Shown in pieces: positions 27,114 through 35,711 of a stretch of 64,000 bases of DNA. Both the position numbers and the translations under genes were made by a program. Source of the DNA: Acidobacteriota bacterium (GTDB taxonomy: Bacteria > Acidobacteriota > Vicinamibacteria > Fen-336); assembly GCA_011526565.1 (NCBI GenBank), contig WYBL01000026.1:167928-231927 (forward strand), given 5' to 3'. The notes beneath the pieces were generated by a model. It saw only the letters and a list, made by a program, of their open reading frames with translations, had not been told where the DNA came from and did not search any database. How positions within the stretch are numbered: the first letter of the stretch is position 1; the number at the start of each line of letters is the position of its first letter.

Positions 27114-29938
27114 TGTTGATGCGGGCGCTCCGGGCCCGCGTTGACGAGGTCGAGCCGCGGCTCGCCGCAGCGGGCGGCGATCGCCTCGAAGCTCGCGTCG
27201 CGCAGCGCGATCACCCCGTGCCAGCCGCTGCCCGCGGGCGTGATCGGCGTCCCGACGTGGACCTCGAGAGTCACCTGCCGCGGCACGAACGAGCCGTCGC
27301 GCAGCAGGCGACGGGTCCCGACCAGGGCGACCGGCACCACCGGCACGCCGGCCTCGGCCGCCGAGTGGAACGCGCCGAGCTTGAACGGGCGCAGGCCCGC
27401 GGCCGCCGTGAAGGTGCCCTCCGGGAACACGACGACGCGCTCGCCGCCCGCGAGCGCCTGCGTCACCCGGCTCGCGTCCTGCGCCGACTGCGCGGCGTCG
27501 AAGCGCTCGACGGGGAGGTGGCCGCTGCGGCGCAGGAAGGTGCCGACGATCGGGTAGCCGATCGCCTCGCGCTTGTAGGCGAAGGCGACCGGGAACGGCA
27601 GCGCGGCCAGCAGCACGACGGCGTCGGCGTAGCTCGCGTGGTTGGCGGCGATCACGCAGGCGCCGGTCGCGGGCACGTGCTCGAGGCCGCTCACCTCGAG
27701 CCGCAGCCCCAGCAGCCGCAGCGCGAGCCGGCAACCGTGGCGCTCGATCCAGCGCACGCCGGAGGCCGGCAGCACGGCGGCCAGCGGCCAGGCGAGCAGC
27801 AGCAGGCCGCCGACGACCAGCGCGGTCCACGCGCCGCGCAGCGCGAGGCCGGCGCTCGACAGCGCCTGGCCGAGACCGGCGCGGAAGACGCCCGCGAGCA
27901 GCCGCGCCCGCGTGGCCCACGACAGCGCGGGCCGCTGGCCGAGTTCGCCGCTCTCGAGCAGCGCCTTCGTCTCCGCGCGGCGGATCTTGCCGGACGAGGT
28001 CTTCGGGATCGAGCCCGGCGGCACCAGCTCCACGCGGTCGGGCGGCACGCCCACGGCCTCGGCGACCTTCTCGACGACCGCCGCGGCGAGCGCGCGGCGT
28101 TCTTCTTCGCCCTGCGCGCGGGTCTCGGCCACCACGACCAGCGCCTCGGTGCCGGTGCCGGCGGCGGCGAGGCCCACCGCGGCGACGCAGCCCTTGCGGA
28201 TGCCGGCGACCTGGGATGCGATCTCCTCGATCTCCTGCGGCACCAGGTTGCGGCCGCCCTTGATGATGAGGTCCTTGCGCCGGCCCGCGACGTGGATCTC
28301 GCCGTCCGCGCGGTACGCGAGGTCGCCGCTGTCGAGCCAGCCGCCGGGCAGGGTGATCGCGGCCGTGGCCTCGGGCTTGCCGAAGTAGCCGGCGGTCATC
28401 GACGGCCCGCGGAAGACGAGCCGGCCCACCACGCGCTCGGCGACGCCGTTCCCGGCGTCGTCGACGATCCGCACCTCGTGCTCGGGCAGCTCGCGGCCGA
28501 CGCTCACGAAGCGCAGCGCGTCGGCGTCGTCGGCCGGCGCGGCCGTGGCGCGGCCGTGGTCGGCGAAGTCCGCGCGCCGCACGCGGTCGATCTTCGGCCC
28601 GCGGCCCGGCGGCGGGAACGCCAGCGCCACCGAGTTCTCCGCCAGGCCGTAGACCGGGAGCATCGCCTCGCGGCGGAAGCCGTAGGGTTCGAAGCGGCGG
28701 GCGAAGCGCTCGAGCGTTTCCGGATTGACGGGCTCGGCGCCGTTGAGCGCGCAGCGCCAGGAGGAGAGGTCGAGGCCCTCGAGCGCCTCGTCGCTGATCT
28801 TGCGCGCGCACAGCTCGTAGGCGAAGTTGGGCGCCGCGGAGAGCGTGCCGCGGCGGGCGTGGATCGTCCACAGCCACGACTCGGGCCGGGCCAGGAAGGC
28901 GAGCGGCGACATCACCGCCAGCGGCAGGCCGTCGTGCAGGCAGAACAGCCAGGAGCCGATCAGGCCCATGTCGTGGTACAGCGGCAGCCACGACACGCCG
29001 ACGTCCGTGGGCTGCGCCTGCAGCCCCGCGCGGATCGCCGCGATGTTGGCGAGCAGGTTCTGGTGGGTCAGCAGCACGCCCTTGGGCTGGCCGGTGCTGC
29101 CCGAGGTGTACTGGATGAAGGCGGCGTCGCCCGCCTCGCCCTCGGGCGCGCGCAGGACGCGGCCGACGTCGGCCAGCTCGCCGGCGGTGACGACCGCCTG
29201 CAGGCTCGGCACCCGCGCGCGGAGCAGGTCGGCGACCGGCCGCGCGCGGTCGATCGTGACCAGCAGCTTGACGCCCGCGTCCGCCAGGATCGCGGACTGG
29301 CGCAGCGCGTACTCCTCGAGCCGGTCGAGCCGCACGGGCGGGTAGATCGGGACCGGGATCGCGCCGGCGGCGAGGATGCCCTGGAAGGCGCGCAGGAAGT
29401 CGAAGCCGGTCGGCAGCATCAGCGCGACGGTGTCGCCGCGGCCGAGGCCGCGCTCGCGCAGGCCGCCGGCGACCGCGGCGGCGGCGTCGCGCAGCGCCGC
29501 GTACGTGATCGTGCGCTCTTCGCTGGCGCCGTCCTCGCGCAGGTACACGGCAGGGCGGTCGGGGTGGCCGTCGGCGCGGCGCCACAGCGCCTCGGGGATC
29601 GTGCGCGCGCCGCGGGCGAGGTCGGCGGCGGCGGGCGCGAGCTGGGGCCCGCGCGCGCCGCCGAGCCTGGGCGTGGCTTCGGCGCCCGGCGCGGAAGACA
29701 GAGCGCGCGCGAGTTCGGCCGCGCTGTCGAGGCGGAGGTGGGCCTCGTCGAGGCGGCGGCCGACGCGACGCTCCAGGCGCGAGAGCAGTTCGACCCGCTC
29801 CAGCGAGCCGAGGCCGACCTCGCGCTCGAGCGACGCGGTCGCCGACACCGCCGCCGCGGCCCGCGGCCCGCCGGCCTCGGCCGCCAGCGCGCGGACCTCT
29901 TCCAGCACGGCTTCCAGGTCGTCGGGTCTCTCGGTCAT
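27110..29938 (-). CDS. ACP + fatty acyl-AMP ligase + PlsC acyltransferase fusion
   Basis: 942 residues, three parts. Residues 1-90: carrier protein with the phosphopantetheine serine S45 in VGLGSLERVEL. Residues about 110-680: adenylating enzyme of the fatty acyl-AMP ligase type (YTSGSTGQPKG, YGLAENSVALAFP, GWLDSGDLAYRADGEIHV, PKTSSGKIRRAETK). Residues about 740-920: membrane-linked PlsC acyltransferase (NHASYAD, FPEGTFTAAAG) after a hydrophobic helix pair. Inferred job: activate a fatty acid, load it on the built-in carrier and pass it to a lipid acceptor. The ATG at 29938 is 10 nt from a TACCCT box. It heads a minus-strand chain with dehydratase and MtfA genes, whose connection is unclear. 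Confidence 0.85.
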   Translation of the reverse strand: MTERPDDLEAVLEEVRALAAEAGGPRAAAAVSATASLEREVGLGSLERVELLSRLERRVGRRLDEAHLRLDSAAELARALSSAPGAEATPRLGGARGPQLAPAAADLARGARTIPEALWRRADGHPDRPAVYLREDGASEERTITYAALRDAAAAVAGGLRERGLGRGDTVALMLPTGFDFLRAFQGILAAGAIPVPIYPPVRLDRLEEYALRQSAILADAGVKLLVTIDRARPVADLLRARVPSLQAVVTAGELADVGRVLRAPEGEAGDAAFIQYTSGSTGQPKGVLLTHQNLLANIAAIRAGLQAQPTDVGVSWLPLYHDMGLIGSWLFCLHDGLPLAVMSPLAFLARPESWLWTIHARRGTLSAAPNFAYELCARKISDEALEGLDLSSWRCALNGAEPVNPETLERFARRFEPYGFRREAMLPVYGLAENSVALAFPPPGRGPKIDRVRRADFADHGRATAAPADDADALRFVSVGRELPEHEVRIVDDAGNGVAERVVGRLVFRGPSMTAGYFGKPEATAAITLPGGWLDSGDLAYRADGEIHVAGRRKDLIIKGGRNLVPQEIEEIASQVAGIRKGCVAAVGLAAAGTGTEALVVVAETRAQGEEERRALAAAVVEKVAEAVGVPPDRVELVPPGSIPKTSSGKIRRAETKALLESGELGQRPALSWATRARLLAGVFRAGLGQALSSAGLALRGAWTALVVGGLLLLAWPLAAVLPASGVRWIERHGCRLALRLLGLRLEVSGLEHVPATGACVIAANHASYADAVVLLAALPFPVAFAYKREAIGYPIVGTFLRRSGHLPVERFDAAQSAQDASRVTQALAGGERVVVFPEGTFTAAAGLRPFKLGAFHSAAEAGVPVVPVALVGTRRLLRDGSFVPRQVTLEVHVGTPITPAGSGWHGVIALRDASFEAIAARCGEPRLDLVNAGPERPHQQ

Positions 29939-29948
29939 GCGCGGGCTC

Positions 29949-29990
29949 AGGGTAGCAGGCCGCGCGCGCGCCGTGCGCCGCTGCTACCCT
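29949..29990. promoter_or_regulatory. symmetric divergent promoter with GGTAGCAG/CTGCTACC arms
   Basis: A perfect 8-bp inverted repeat (29951-29958 GGTAGCAG; 29981-29988 CTGCTACC) flanks the centre of a 60-bp divergent spacer. Each arm carries TACCCT reading outward (minus 29949-29954, plus 29985-29990), ending 10 nt and 8 nt before the two ATG codons. The same CTGCTAC word precedes the gene starting at 45406. Both transcripts would be close to leaderless. Confidence 0.45.
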
Positions 29991-29998
29991 ATTCGCGT

Positions 29999-30217
29999 AT
30001 GCCTCTCGAGATGGTGACGCAGCGCGAGATGGAGAAGGTGTTCGCGACGACGGATGCGCTCGGCATCCACCGCGAGCAGGTGGTGGTGCCGCTGGGCCCG
30101 CGCAACCCCGGGCGGGTCCGCAAGCGCCCCGACGGCAAGTTCGAGATCGTGCTCGACGCGGCCGACCCCGACGCGTTCCTGGCCGCGCTCGGCGAGGCGC
30201 TGAAGCCGCTGCTCTAG
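29999..30217 (+). CDS. small conserved-looking protein, unknown
   Basis: 72 residues: MPLEMVTQREMEKVFATTDA..., a helix, a strand pair around VVVPLGPRNPGRVRKRPDG, and a C-terminal helix ADPDAFLAALGEALKPLL. No family recognised. It has a TACCCT box 8 nt upstream of ATG and codon use like its neighbours. It is divergent from the acyl ligase. Its stop shares CTAG with the convergent SGNH gene. Confidence 0.6.
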   Translation: MPLEMVTQREMEKVFATTDALGIHREQVVVPLGPRNPGRVRKRPDGKFEIVLDAADPDAFLAALGEALKPLL

Positions 30218-31428
30218 CAGCCCGCCGGCAGCAGGCCCCGCTCGCGCAGGAAGGCGGCCGTGGCTGCCGCCGCTGCCGCGTGACCGGTCTCGTTCCAGTG
30301 GCCGTCGAAGCGGAAGTACGGCCCGCCCATCACGCCGCGGTCGGCCGCGCGCAACGCCGCCGTCAGGTCGAGCAGCGGGTAGCCGTCGGCCGCGGCGATC
30401 GCGGACAGCCGGCGCGCGACCAGGCCGCGGTCCCAGACGCGCTCGTTGAGCGCGAAGCGCAACCGGGTCAGCTCCCAGTCGCGATCCGACACCTCCATCC
30501 GGCTGGGCACGTAGACGAGGGCGAAGCGGGCGCCATCCGCGGCGACCTGTCTCGCCAGCGCCCCCAGGATGCCGGCCGTCTGGCGCCAGGCCGCTTCCAC
30601 CTCGCGCTGGCCGCGCCGGGCCTTGTAGACGAGCAACTGGGCGTCGATGCCGTCGTCCCCCAGCGGTTCCCACAGGCCCAGCCGCGACAACGCCTGGAAG
30701 GCCCGCGGGGCACCGCGCATCAGTCGGTTCGCGAACCAGTCGAACGCCGCCGAGCCGCGCAGGTACTGCGGCGGTTCCGGCGTCGCCGGCTGGGGATCGG
30801 GCGGCGCAGGGCGGGCGACCGGGAAGTTGGCGATCGCGGGCGGCTCGTCACCCCTCAACTCCAGCAGCGGCTTCGGGGACCCCCAGTACCGGTCGATGGT
30901 GTTGGCGAGGATGTCGTTGTAGTAGAGGAAGACCAGCACGACGTCCGGCCGCAACGCGCGCCCGCGATCCAGGTACCACAGGTACTCCTGGTCGGTGCTG
31001 TAGGCGGCGACGCCCCCGTTGAGCACCTCGGTGGGACAGGTGCGGCCCAGTTCCGCTTCCGTGCGCCGGGTCACCGTCTGCTCCAGCGGCACGGTGTAGC
31101 CCTCCAGGAAGGAGTCGCCGAGGGCGAGCACGCGGCGGCTGCCTGCGGGGGGCAACGCCGGGCGCTCCGGGTCGCGCATGCCGAGCGCGTTGACCTCCAC
31201 GCGCACGGTGTACTCCCGACGCCGGTACGTCGCGCTCGTGCCCGGGGCCAGGCGCCAGCCCAGCCGCTCGTCGTGCATCGTGTACTGGACCGGTTCGAAA
31301 CCCTCCTTGCCGCCGCCGCGGCGGGCGTCGAGCACGCGGGCCGCGATCTCGAGCACGGCGGCGCAGAAGAGGAGGGAGATCGAGAGCAGCGCGAGGCGCA
31401 GCAGCCACTCGCGGCGGGCAGCGGTCAT
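30214..31428 (-). CDS. membrane-anchored SGNH hydrolase-like protein
   Basis: 404 residues. One N-terminal membrane segment (LALLSISLLFCAAVLEI), then an SGNH fold: nucleophile Ser in LALGDSFLEG, Gly and Asn in LNGGVAAYST, and the Asp/His block FRFDGHWNETGH. SGNH proteins deacylate or acetylate sugars; membrane-tethered ones act at the cell surface, often in polysaccharide decoration. A related gene is at 49607, next to a GT39-like membrane protein. A TAGTCT box lies 10 nt before its ATG. Confidence 0.75.
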   Translation of the reverse strand: MTAARREWLLRLALLSISLLFCAAVLEIAARVLDARRGGGKEGFEPVQYTMHDERLGWRLAPGTSATYRRREYTVRVEVNALGMRDPERPALPPAGSRRVLALGDSFLEGYTVPLEQTVTRRTEAELGRTCPTEVLNGGVAAYSTDQEYLWYLDRGRALRPDVVLVFLYYNDILANTIDRYWGSPKPLLELRGDEPPAIANFPVARPAPPDPQPATPEPPQYLRGSAAFDWFANRLMRGAPRAFQALSRLGLWEPLGDDGIDAQLLVYKARRGQREVEAAWRQTAGILGALARQVAADGARFALVYVPSRMEVSDRDWELTRLRFALNERVWDRGLVARRLSAIAAADGYPLLDLTAALRAADRGVMGGPYFRFDGHWNETGHAAAAAATAAFLRERGLLPAGC

Positions 31429-31438
31429 CAGGAGCAGA

Positions 31439-31444
31439 AGACTA
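31439..31444 (-). promoter_or_regulatory. -10-like TAGTCT box for SGNH gene
   Basis: The hexamer TAGTCT on the minus strand ends 10 nt before the ATG at 31428. No clear -35. A leaderless start is suggested by position only. Confidence 0.3.
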
Positions 31445-31473
31445 CTTCAGGGGAGAGCCGGCGCCGAAAAGAG

Positions 31474-31509
31474 CGAAGGCGCGGAGCCTGGGGAGGGACC
31501 GCGCCTTCG
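31474..31509 (-). terminator. intrinsic terminator downstream of HU gene
   Basis: A perfect 11-bp inverted repeat (CGAAGGCGCGG at 31474-31484, CCGCGCCTTCG at 31499-31509) with a 14-nt loop, followed on the minus strand by CTCTTTTC. It lies about 50 bp past the HU stop. The T-run gives a classical intrinsic terminator reading on the HU strand. Confidence 0.7.
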
Positions 31510-31557
31510 TTGCTGACGGGCTCGCCCCGGGGACGGGCCCGCTTCCTGTTTCGGTAA

Positions 31558-31845
31558 CTACTTGGAGCCGAGAACGGCGTCCTTGGCGGCCTTCGCCACC
31601 ACGAACTTCAGGCGCTTCCGGGCCGGGATCTTGATGGCCTCGCCCGTCTGCGGGTTGCGGCCCATGCGGGCCTTGTAGTTCCGGACGACGAGCTTCCCGA
31701 CGCCGGGGATCGTGAAGCCGTTCTTGGCTTCCTTGTGGGCCATCGCGGCCAGGGTCTCGAGCGCCGCAGCGGCCGTCTTCTTCGGCACGTCGAGCTTCTC
31801 GGCCAGGGCGGCCACGATCTTCGACTTGGTCATCGGCTTCGCCAT
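31558..31845 (-). CDS. HU-family nucleoid DNA-binding protein
   Basis: 95 residues, normal for HU/IHF. MTKSKIVAALAEKLDVPKKTA is the dimer helix region, GFTIPGVGKLVVRNYKARMG and RNPQTGEAIKIPARKRLKF are the beta-saddle and DNA-grasping arm (GRNPxTG hallmark). HU compacts and bends DNA without strong sequence preference. Start ATG with AGGAGG about 11 nt upstream. It has its own TTGACA/TACAAT promoter and terminator, so it is a monocistronic, highly expressed gene. Confidence 0.95.
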   Translation of the reverse strand: MAKPMTKSKIVAALAEKLDVPKKTAAAALETLAAMAHKEAKNGFTIPGVGKLVVRNYKARMGRNPQTGEAIKIPARKRLKFVVAKAAKDAVLGSK

Positions 31846-31922
31846 TCGAGTGAATCCTCCTAGTCAGACTCGTTCAAAGGAGCACGGGGTTGAAAGCGAC
31901 CAGCTTTGACGAGTGCGCGCGC

Positions 31923-31953
31923 ATTGTACATGCGCCGCGAGTGCGACTGTCAA
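31923..31953 (-). promoter_or_regulatory. sigma70-type promoter of the HU gene
   Basis: On the minus strand TTGACA (31948-31953) and TACAAT (31923-31928) are separated by 19 bp. The -35 is a perfect consensus and the -10 matches at five of six. A leader of about 70 nt leads to an AGGAGG Shine-Dalgarno sequence. The leader contains a short TCAAAG...CTTTGA pair that could form a weak hairpin. Confidence 0.7.
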
Positions 31954-31975
31954 GGACTTCGTGAAGGTGGGCCGC

Positions 31976-32338
31976 TCAGGGCCGCGCGGGCGGCGCCTGC
32001 AGCGTGCGGACGACGAACACGACCTCTCCCGGCGCGGCCAGTCCCAGCTCCTCGCGGGCGATGCGCTCGATGGCCCGCGGGTCGGAGCGCAGCGCGCGGA
32101 TCTCCTCGACGAGCCGTGCGTTCTCCGCGCGCAGTTCCTCGAGCTCGAGCCGGGCCTGCTCGGCCCGGGCCTGGCTCTTCCACAAGGCGAGCATGCCGCC
32201 GTCGCCCAGGAACGACCCGACGACCAGGGCGATGAACGCGACGCCGGAGAAGAGCATCACCGCCTTGCGGCGGGTGCTCGGCTCGCGCTCGCGCTTCGAA
32301 AGCTGGACCTGAGGTGGCACTTTAAGACCTGAGTCCAA
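31976..32338 (-). CDS. FtsB/DivIC-like septum protein
   Basis: 120 residues. A cytosolic basic head (KREREPSTRRK), one membrane segment (AVMLFSGVAFIALVVGSFLG), then a coiled coil (ARAEQARLELEELRAENARL) and the DPRAIERIAREELGLAAPGE region conserved in FtsB/DivIC. These bitopic proteins join the FtsQLB division complex. The start is TTG at 32338 or GTG at 32320 (114 aa); TTG has a weak AGGGTAGGATC upstream. Transcription seems separate from HU. Confidence 0.75.
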   Translation of the reverse strand: MDSGLKVPPQVQLSKREREPSTRRKAVMLFSGVAFIALVVGSFLGDGGMLALWKSQARAEQARLELEELRAENARLVEEIRALRSDPRAIERIAREELGLAAPGEVVFVVRTLQAPPARP

Positions 32339-32365
32339 GATCCTACCCTGCTTGAATTCCAGCCG

Positions 32366-32764
32366 CTAAACAGCGGCCGCCACTCCGACCCGGCGCCCGG
32401 CCGATTCCGCGGCCGCCGCCTGGTACTCCTTCATCAGTCCGACCAGCTCGTCGTTGACCTTCTTGAGCTCCTTCAGCCCCTCCCGGAACTCGCGGTGGGC
32501 GTCGACCAGCTCCTTGGCGGCGGCCGCCCCCCGCTCGTCGAGGTAGGCGAAGGCGGCCTTGCCGGCCCGGCGGGTCGAGAGCACGTAGTACGGCCCGTGC
32601 TTGTGGCCCTCCTGGCACACGCAACCCTCCTTGCCGCACTCGGAGAAGCGGGCGAACAGCGAGCCGGGGAGCTGCTCGCGCAGGGCCAGCAGGCGCTCCA
32701 CCAGCGCGCGCTGCTCGGCCAGCCGCTCCTGCACCCGCCGCCTGAGGTCGTCGATTCGTGCCAT
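32366..32764 (-). CDS. DUF6788-like small protein with Cys pair
   Basis: 132 residues. The middle reads GSLFARFSECGKEGCVCQEG then HGPYYVLSTRRAGK, the pattern of DUF6788-type proteins (small, often near mobile or repeat elements). Helices on both sides, with a long N-terminal coiled coil (RRRVQERLAEQRALVERLLA). Four Cys in CGKEGCVC look metal-binding. ATG at 32764 is chosen; an in-frame TTG at 32797 adds 11 residues but lies inside the operator/hairpin. It has a clear TTGACA promoter and an inverted repeat at its 5' end. Confidence 0.6.
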   Translation of the reverse strand: MARIDDLRRRVQERLAEQRALVERLLALREQLPGSLFARFSECGKEGCVCQEGHKHGPYYVLSTRRAGKAAFAYLDERGAAAAKELVDAHREFREGLKELKKVNDELVGLMKEYQAAAAESAGRRVGVAAAV

Positions 32765-32766
32765 TT

Positions 32767-32825
32767 CTTGCAGTATGTTTATAAAAAAGTGCTGCAAGAG
32801 TAGACGCGGGGAGTGGAACTGTCAA
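32767..32825 (-). promoter_or_regulatory. TTGACA promoter with CTTGCAG/CTGCAAG operator, AT-rich
   Basis: On the minus strand TTGACA (32820-32825), 17-bp spacer, TACTCT (32797-32802). Overlapping the -10 and the leader is a perfect 7-bp inverted repeat, CTTGCAG (32767-32773) and CTGCAAG (32792-32798), with an 18-bp AT-rich centre. The block is unusually AT-rich for this window. It could be an autoregulatory operator, or an end of an inserted element. Confidence 0.55.
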
Positions 32826-32887
32826 CGCCTTTCTGGCGGCCGGGCTAGGATTCCGGGCGGGCGGGGGACCGCTGGAGGGCACGGACG

Positions 32888-33289
32888 ATGTGGCTGGTGA
32901 AGACGGAGCCGGAGGAGTACTCGTTCGCGCGGCTTCGCGCGGAGAAGCGCGGCGTGTGGGACGGCGTCACCAACCCGACCGCGCAGAAGAACCTGCGCGC
33001 GATGCAGGTGGGCGAGAAGGTGTTCGTCTACCACACGGGCGGCGAGAAGGCGGTGGTCGGCGTCGCGAAGGTCGCGGGCGCGGCCCGCGTCGACCCGAAG
33101 TACCCGAACGGCAAGCTGGTGGTGGTCGACCTGGAGCCGGTGGCCGCGCTCGCGCGGCCGGTGACGCTCGCCGAGATCAAGGCGCTGCCGCTGTTCGCGG
33201 ACAGCCCGCTGGTGCGCCAGGGGCGGCTGTCGGTGGTACCGCTGACCGCCGCGCAGGTGAAGGCGATCGAGGAGCTGGGACGGAAGTGA
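32888..33289 (+). CDS. EVE-domain protein
   Basis: 133 residues, one EVE (PUA-like) domain: MWLVKTEPEEYSFARL at the N-terminus, WDGVTNPTAQKNLRAM, KVFVYHTGGEKAVVGVAKV. EVE domains read modified bases in DNA or RNA and appear in anti-phage proteins and in stand-alone form, often near restriction genes. It is the first gene of a four-gene chain (EVE, cutA, hsdM, hsdS) with 4-nt overlaps, so its product probably meets the methylation system. A TAGGAT box is at 32846-32851. Confidence 0.85.
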   Translation: MWLVKTEPEEYSFARLRAEKRGVWDGVTNPTAQKNLRAMQVGEKVFVYHTGGEKAVVGVAKVAGAARVDPKYPNGKLVVVDLEPVAALARPVTLAEIKALPLFADSPLVRQGRLSVVPLTAAQVKAIEELGRK

Positions 33290-33615
33290 GCGGGGCTGGC
33301 GCTGACGCGCTCGTCGTCCTGTGCACGGTGGCGGAGGCGGCGGACGCCGACCGGATCGCGCGCGCCCTCGTCGAGCAGCAACTCGCGGCCTGCGTCCACG
33401 TGCTGCCGCGGGGGACCTCGACCTACCGCTGGCAGGGCGCCGTCGAGCAGGCGCAGGAGCACCAGCTCGTGATCAAGACCGCGGCCGACCGCTTCGAGGC
33501 GCTGCGCGCCGCCCTGGTGCAGCTCCACCCCTACGAGGTCCCGGAACTGATCGCGCTCCCGATCACCGCGGCCCACGCCCCGTACCTGGAGTGGCTCCTG
33601 GAGCAGTCGCGTTGA
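33286..33615 (+). CDS. cutA: CutA-like divalent cation tolerance protein
   Basis: 109 residues. The CutA trimer core is clear: LVVLCTVAEAADADRIARAL, LAACVHVLPRGTSTYRWQG, HQLVIKTAADRF, HPYEVPELIALPI. CutA binds Cu2+ in a ferredoxin-like trimer, and its physiological role is unsettled. GTG start in GTGA overlap with the EVE gene and TTGA overlap with hsdM. Its presence in the restriction chain is unusual; it may simply be a co-transcribed housekeeping gene. Confidence 0.85.
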   Translation: MSGAGADALVVLCTVAEAADADRIARALVEQQLAACVHVLPRGTSTYRWQGAVEQAQEHQLVIKTAADRFEALRAALVQLHPYEVPELIALPITAAHAPYLEWLLEQSR

Positions 33616-35711
33616 CGGTCGAGACCCACGCTCAGCTCGCGTCGTTCGTGTGGAGCATCTGCAACCTGTTGCGGGGGCCGTACAAGCGCAACGAGTACCG
33701 CAAGGTGATCCTGCCGCTGACCGTGCTGCGGCGGTTCGACTGCCTGCTGGCGCCGACCAAGGACAAGGTCCTGGCGAAGAAGGCCGAGCTGAAGGGCAAG
33801 CCCGACAGCGTGATCCTCTCCGTGCTGGGCAAGATCACCGGCCACTCCTTCTACAACACCCACAAGCTGGACTTCGTCCGCCTGCTCGACGCGCCGAACG
33901 ACCTGGCGGCCAACCTCAACGCCTACATCCACGGCTTCTCGCCGAACGTGCGCGAGATCCTCGAGCGCTTCGCGTTCGAGCCGCAGATCGCGCGGATGGC
34001 CGAGAAGAACCTGCTCTACGAGGTGGTCAAGGCCTTCTCCCGCGTCGACCTCTCGCCCGAGCGGGTCGACAACGTGCAGATGGGCTACGTGTTCGAGGAG
34101 CTGATCCGGCTCGGGGCCGAGCAGGCGAACGAGGAGGCCGGGGAGCACTTCACGCCGCGCGAGGTGATCAAGCTGATGGTCAACCTGCTGCTGGCGCCCG
34201 AGCAGGACCTGCGACGCAGCCACGTCGTCAAGACCATCTACGACCCCGCCTGCGGCACGGGCGGCATGCTCTCGGTCGCCGAGCGCTACGTGCGCGAGCT
34301 GAACGCGAAGGCGCGGCCGATGCTGTTCGGCCAGGACTGGAACGACGAGGCGTGGGCCGTCTGCAAGTCGGACATGCTGATCAAGGGCGAGGACGCCGAC
34401 AACATCCGCCTCGGCGACACCTTCACGAAGGACGCCTTCGAGCACGACGAGCGCGGGCGGCGAATCGCGTTCGACTACATGCTCGCCAACCCGCCGTTCG
34501 GCGTCGAGTGGAAGCAGCAGCAGCGGTTCATCGAGAACGAGCGCGACACCCGCGGCTTCGAGGGCCGCTTCGGGGCCGGCACGCCGCGCATCAACGACGG
34601 CTCGCTGCTGTTCCTGCAGCACATGCTGTCGAAGATGCGGGCCGTCGAGAAGGGCGGCAGCCGGATCGCGATCGTGTTCAACGGGTCGCCGCTGTTCACG
34701 GGCGACGCGGGCAGCGGCGAGAGCGAGATCCGCCGCTGGATCCTGGAGAACGACTGGCTCGAGGCGGTGGTCGCCCTGCCCGACCAGCTCTTCTACAACA
34801 CGGGGATCTCGACCTACGTGTGGGTGCTGACCAACCGCAAGGAGCCGCACCGGCGCGGCAAGGTCCAGCTCGTCGACGCCCGGAACTTCTTCGTGAAGAT
34901 GAAGAAGAGCCTGGGCAACAAGCGCAACAAGATCGGGGACAAGGCCGAGGGCGAGCCCGACCAGATCGGCGATATCGCGCAGGTGCACGGTGACGCCCGC
35001 GACGGCGACACCCGGCGGCTCGTGGTCGATGGGGAAGAGAAGGAACTGGTGGTCAGCCGCGTGTTCGACAACGAAGACTTCGGCTACCGCAAGGTCACCG
35101 TCGAGCGCCCGCTGCGGTTGAGCCTCGCGCTGACGCCGGAGCGCCTGGCGCGGCTCGAGCAGGAGAGCGGCTTCCGCAACCTGGCGACGTCCGCGAAGAA
35201 GGCGGAGAAGGCGCGCCAGGCCGAGATCGCGGAGGGCGAAGCGCGGCAGGCGGACCTGCGGGCGCTGCTGGCGGCGCTTGGCGGTGGCGGCGAGCCGAAG
35301 ACCTGGCGCGACCGCGCGGCGTTCCTCGACGACCTGCACGCCGCCGCGAAGGCGCGCGGCCTGCGGCTTGCGGCACCGGAGGTGAAGGCGATCGTCGCGG
35401 CGCTCGGCGAGCGCGACGAGGCGGCCGAGATCTGCCGCGACCGCGACGGCCACCCGGAGCCCGACGCCGACCTGCGCGACACCGAGACGGTGCCGCTGAA
35501 GGAGGACGTGCAGGCCTACTTCGAGCGCGAGGTGCGGCCCCACGTCCCCGACGCCTGGATCGACGAGAGCAAGACCAAGGTCGGCTACGAGATCCCGCTC
35601 AACCGCCACTTCTACCGCTACGAGCCGCCCCGCCCGCTGGAGGCGATCGAGGCCGACATCAAGCAGCTCGAGTCCGAGATCCTGATCCTGCTCAAGGACG
35701 TCACGGCATGA
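33612..35711 (+). CDS. hsdM: type I restriction-modification DNA methyltransferase subunit HsdM
   Basis: 699 residues, longer than most HsdM (about 500) because of a C-terminal helical extension of about 150 residues. HsdM N-terminal domain (LPLTVLRRFDCLLAPTKDKV), SAM-binding motif I at D211 (DPACGTGGML) and motif IV NPPF at 293-296, typical of N6-adenine methylases. The start is TTG, overlapping the cutA stop as TTGA; no better in-frame start precedes the domain. The C-terminus overlaps hsdS by ATGA. The hsdR gene is not next to it but 4.1 kb away, beyond the inserted TA modules. Confidence 0.9.
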   Translation: MTVETHAQLASFVWSICNLLRGPYKRNEYRKVILPLTVLRRFDCLLAPTKDKVLAKKAELKGKPDSVILSVLGKITGHSFYNTHKLDFVRLLDAPNDLAANLNAYIHGFSPNVREILERFAFEPQIARMAEKNLLYEVVKAFSRVDLSPERVDNVQMGYVFEELIRLGAEQANEEAGEHFTPREVIKLMVNLLLAPEQDLRRSHVVKTIYDPACGTGGMLSVAERYVRELNAKARPMLFGQDWNDEAWAVCKSDMLIKGEDADNIRLGDTFTKDAFEHDERGRRIAFDYMLANPPFGVEWKQQQRFIENERDTRGFEGRFGAGTPRINDGSLLFLQHMLSKMRAVEKGGSRIAIVFNGSPLFTGDAGSGESEIRRWILENDWLEAVVALPDQLFYNTGISTYVWVLTNRKEPHRRGKVQLVDARNFFVKMKKSLGNKRNKIGDKAEGEPDQIGDIAQVHGDARDGDTRRLVVDGEEKELVVSRVFDNEDFGYRKVTVERPLRLSLALTPERLARLEQESGFRNLATSAKKAEKARQAEIAEGEARQADLRALLAALGGGGEPKTWRDRAAFLDDLHAAAKARGLRLAAPEVKAIVAALGERDEAAEICRDRDGHPEPDADLRDTETVPLKEDVQAYFEREVRPHVPDAWIDESKTKVGYEIPLNRHFYRYEPPRPLEAIEADIKQLESEILILLKDVTA

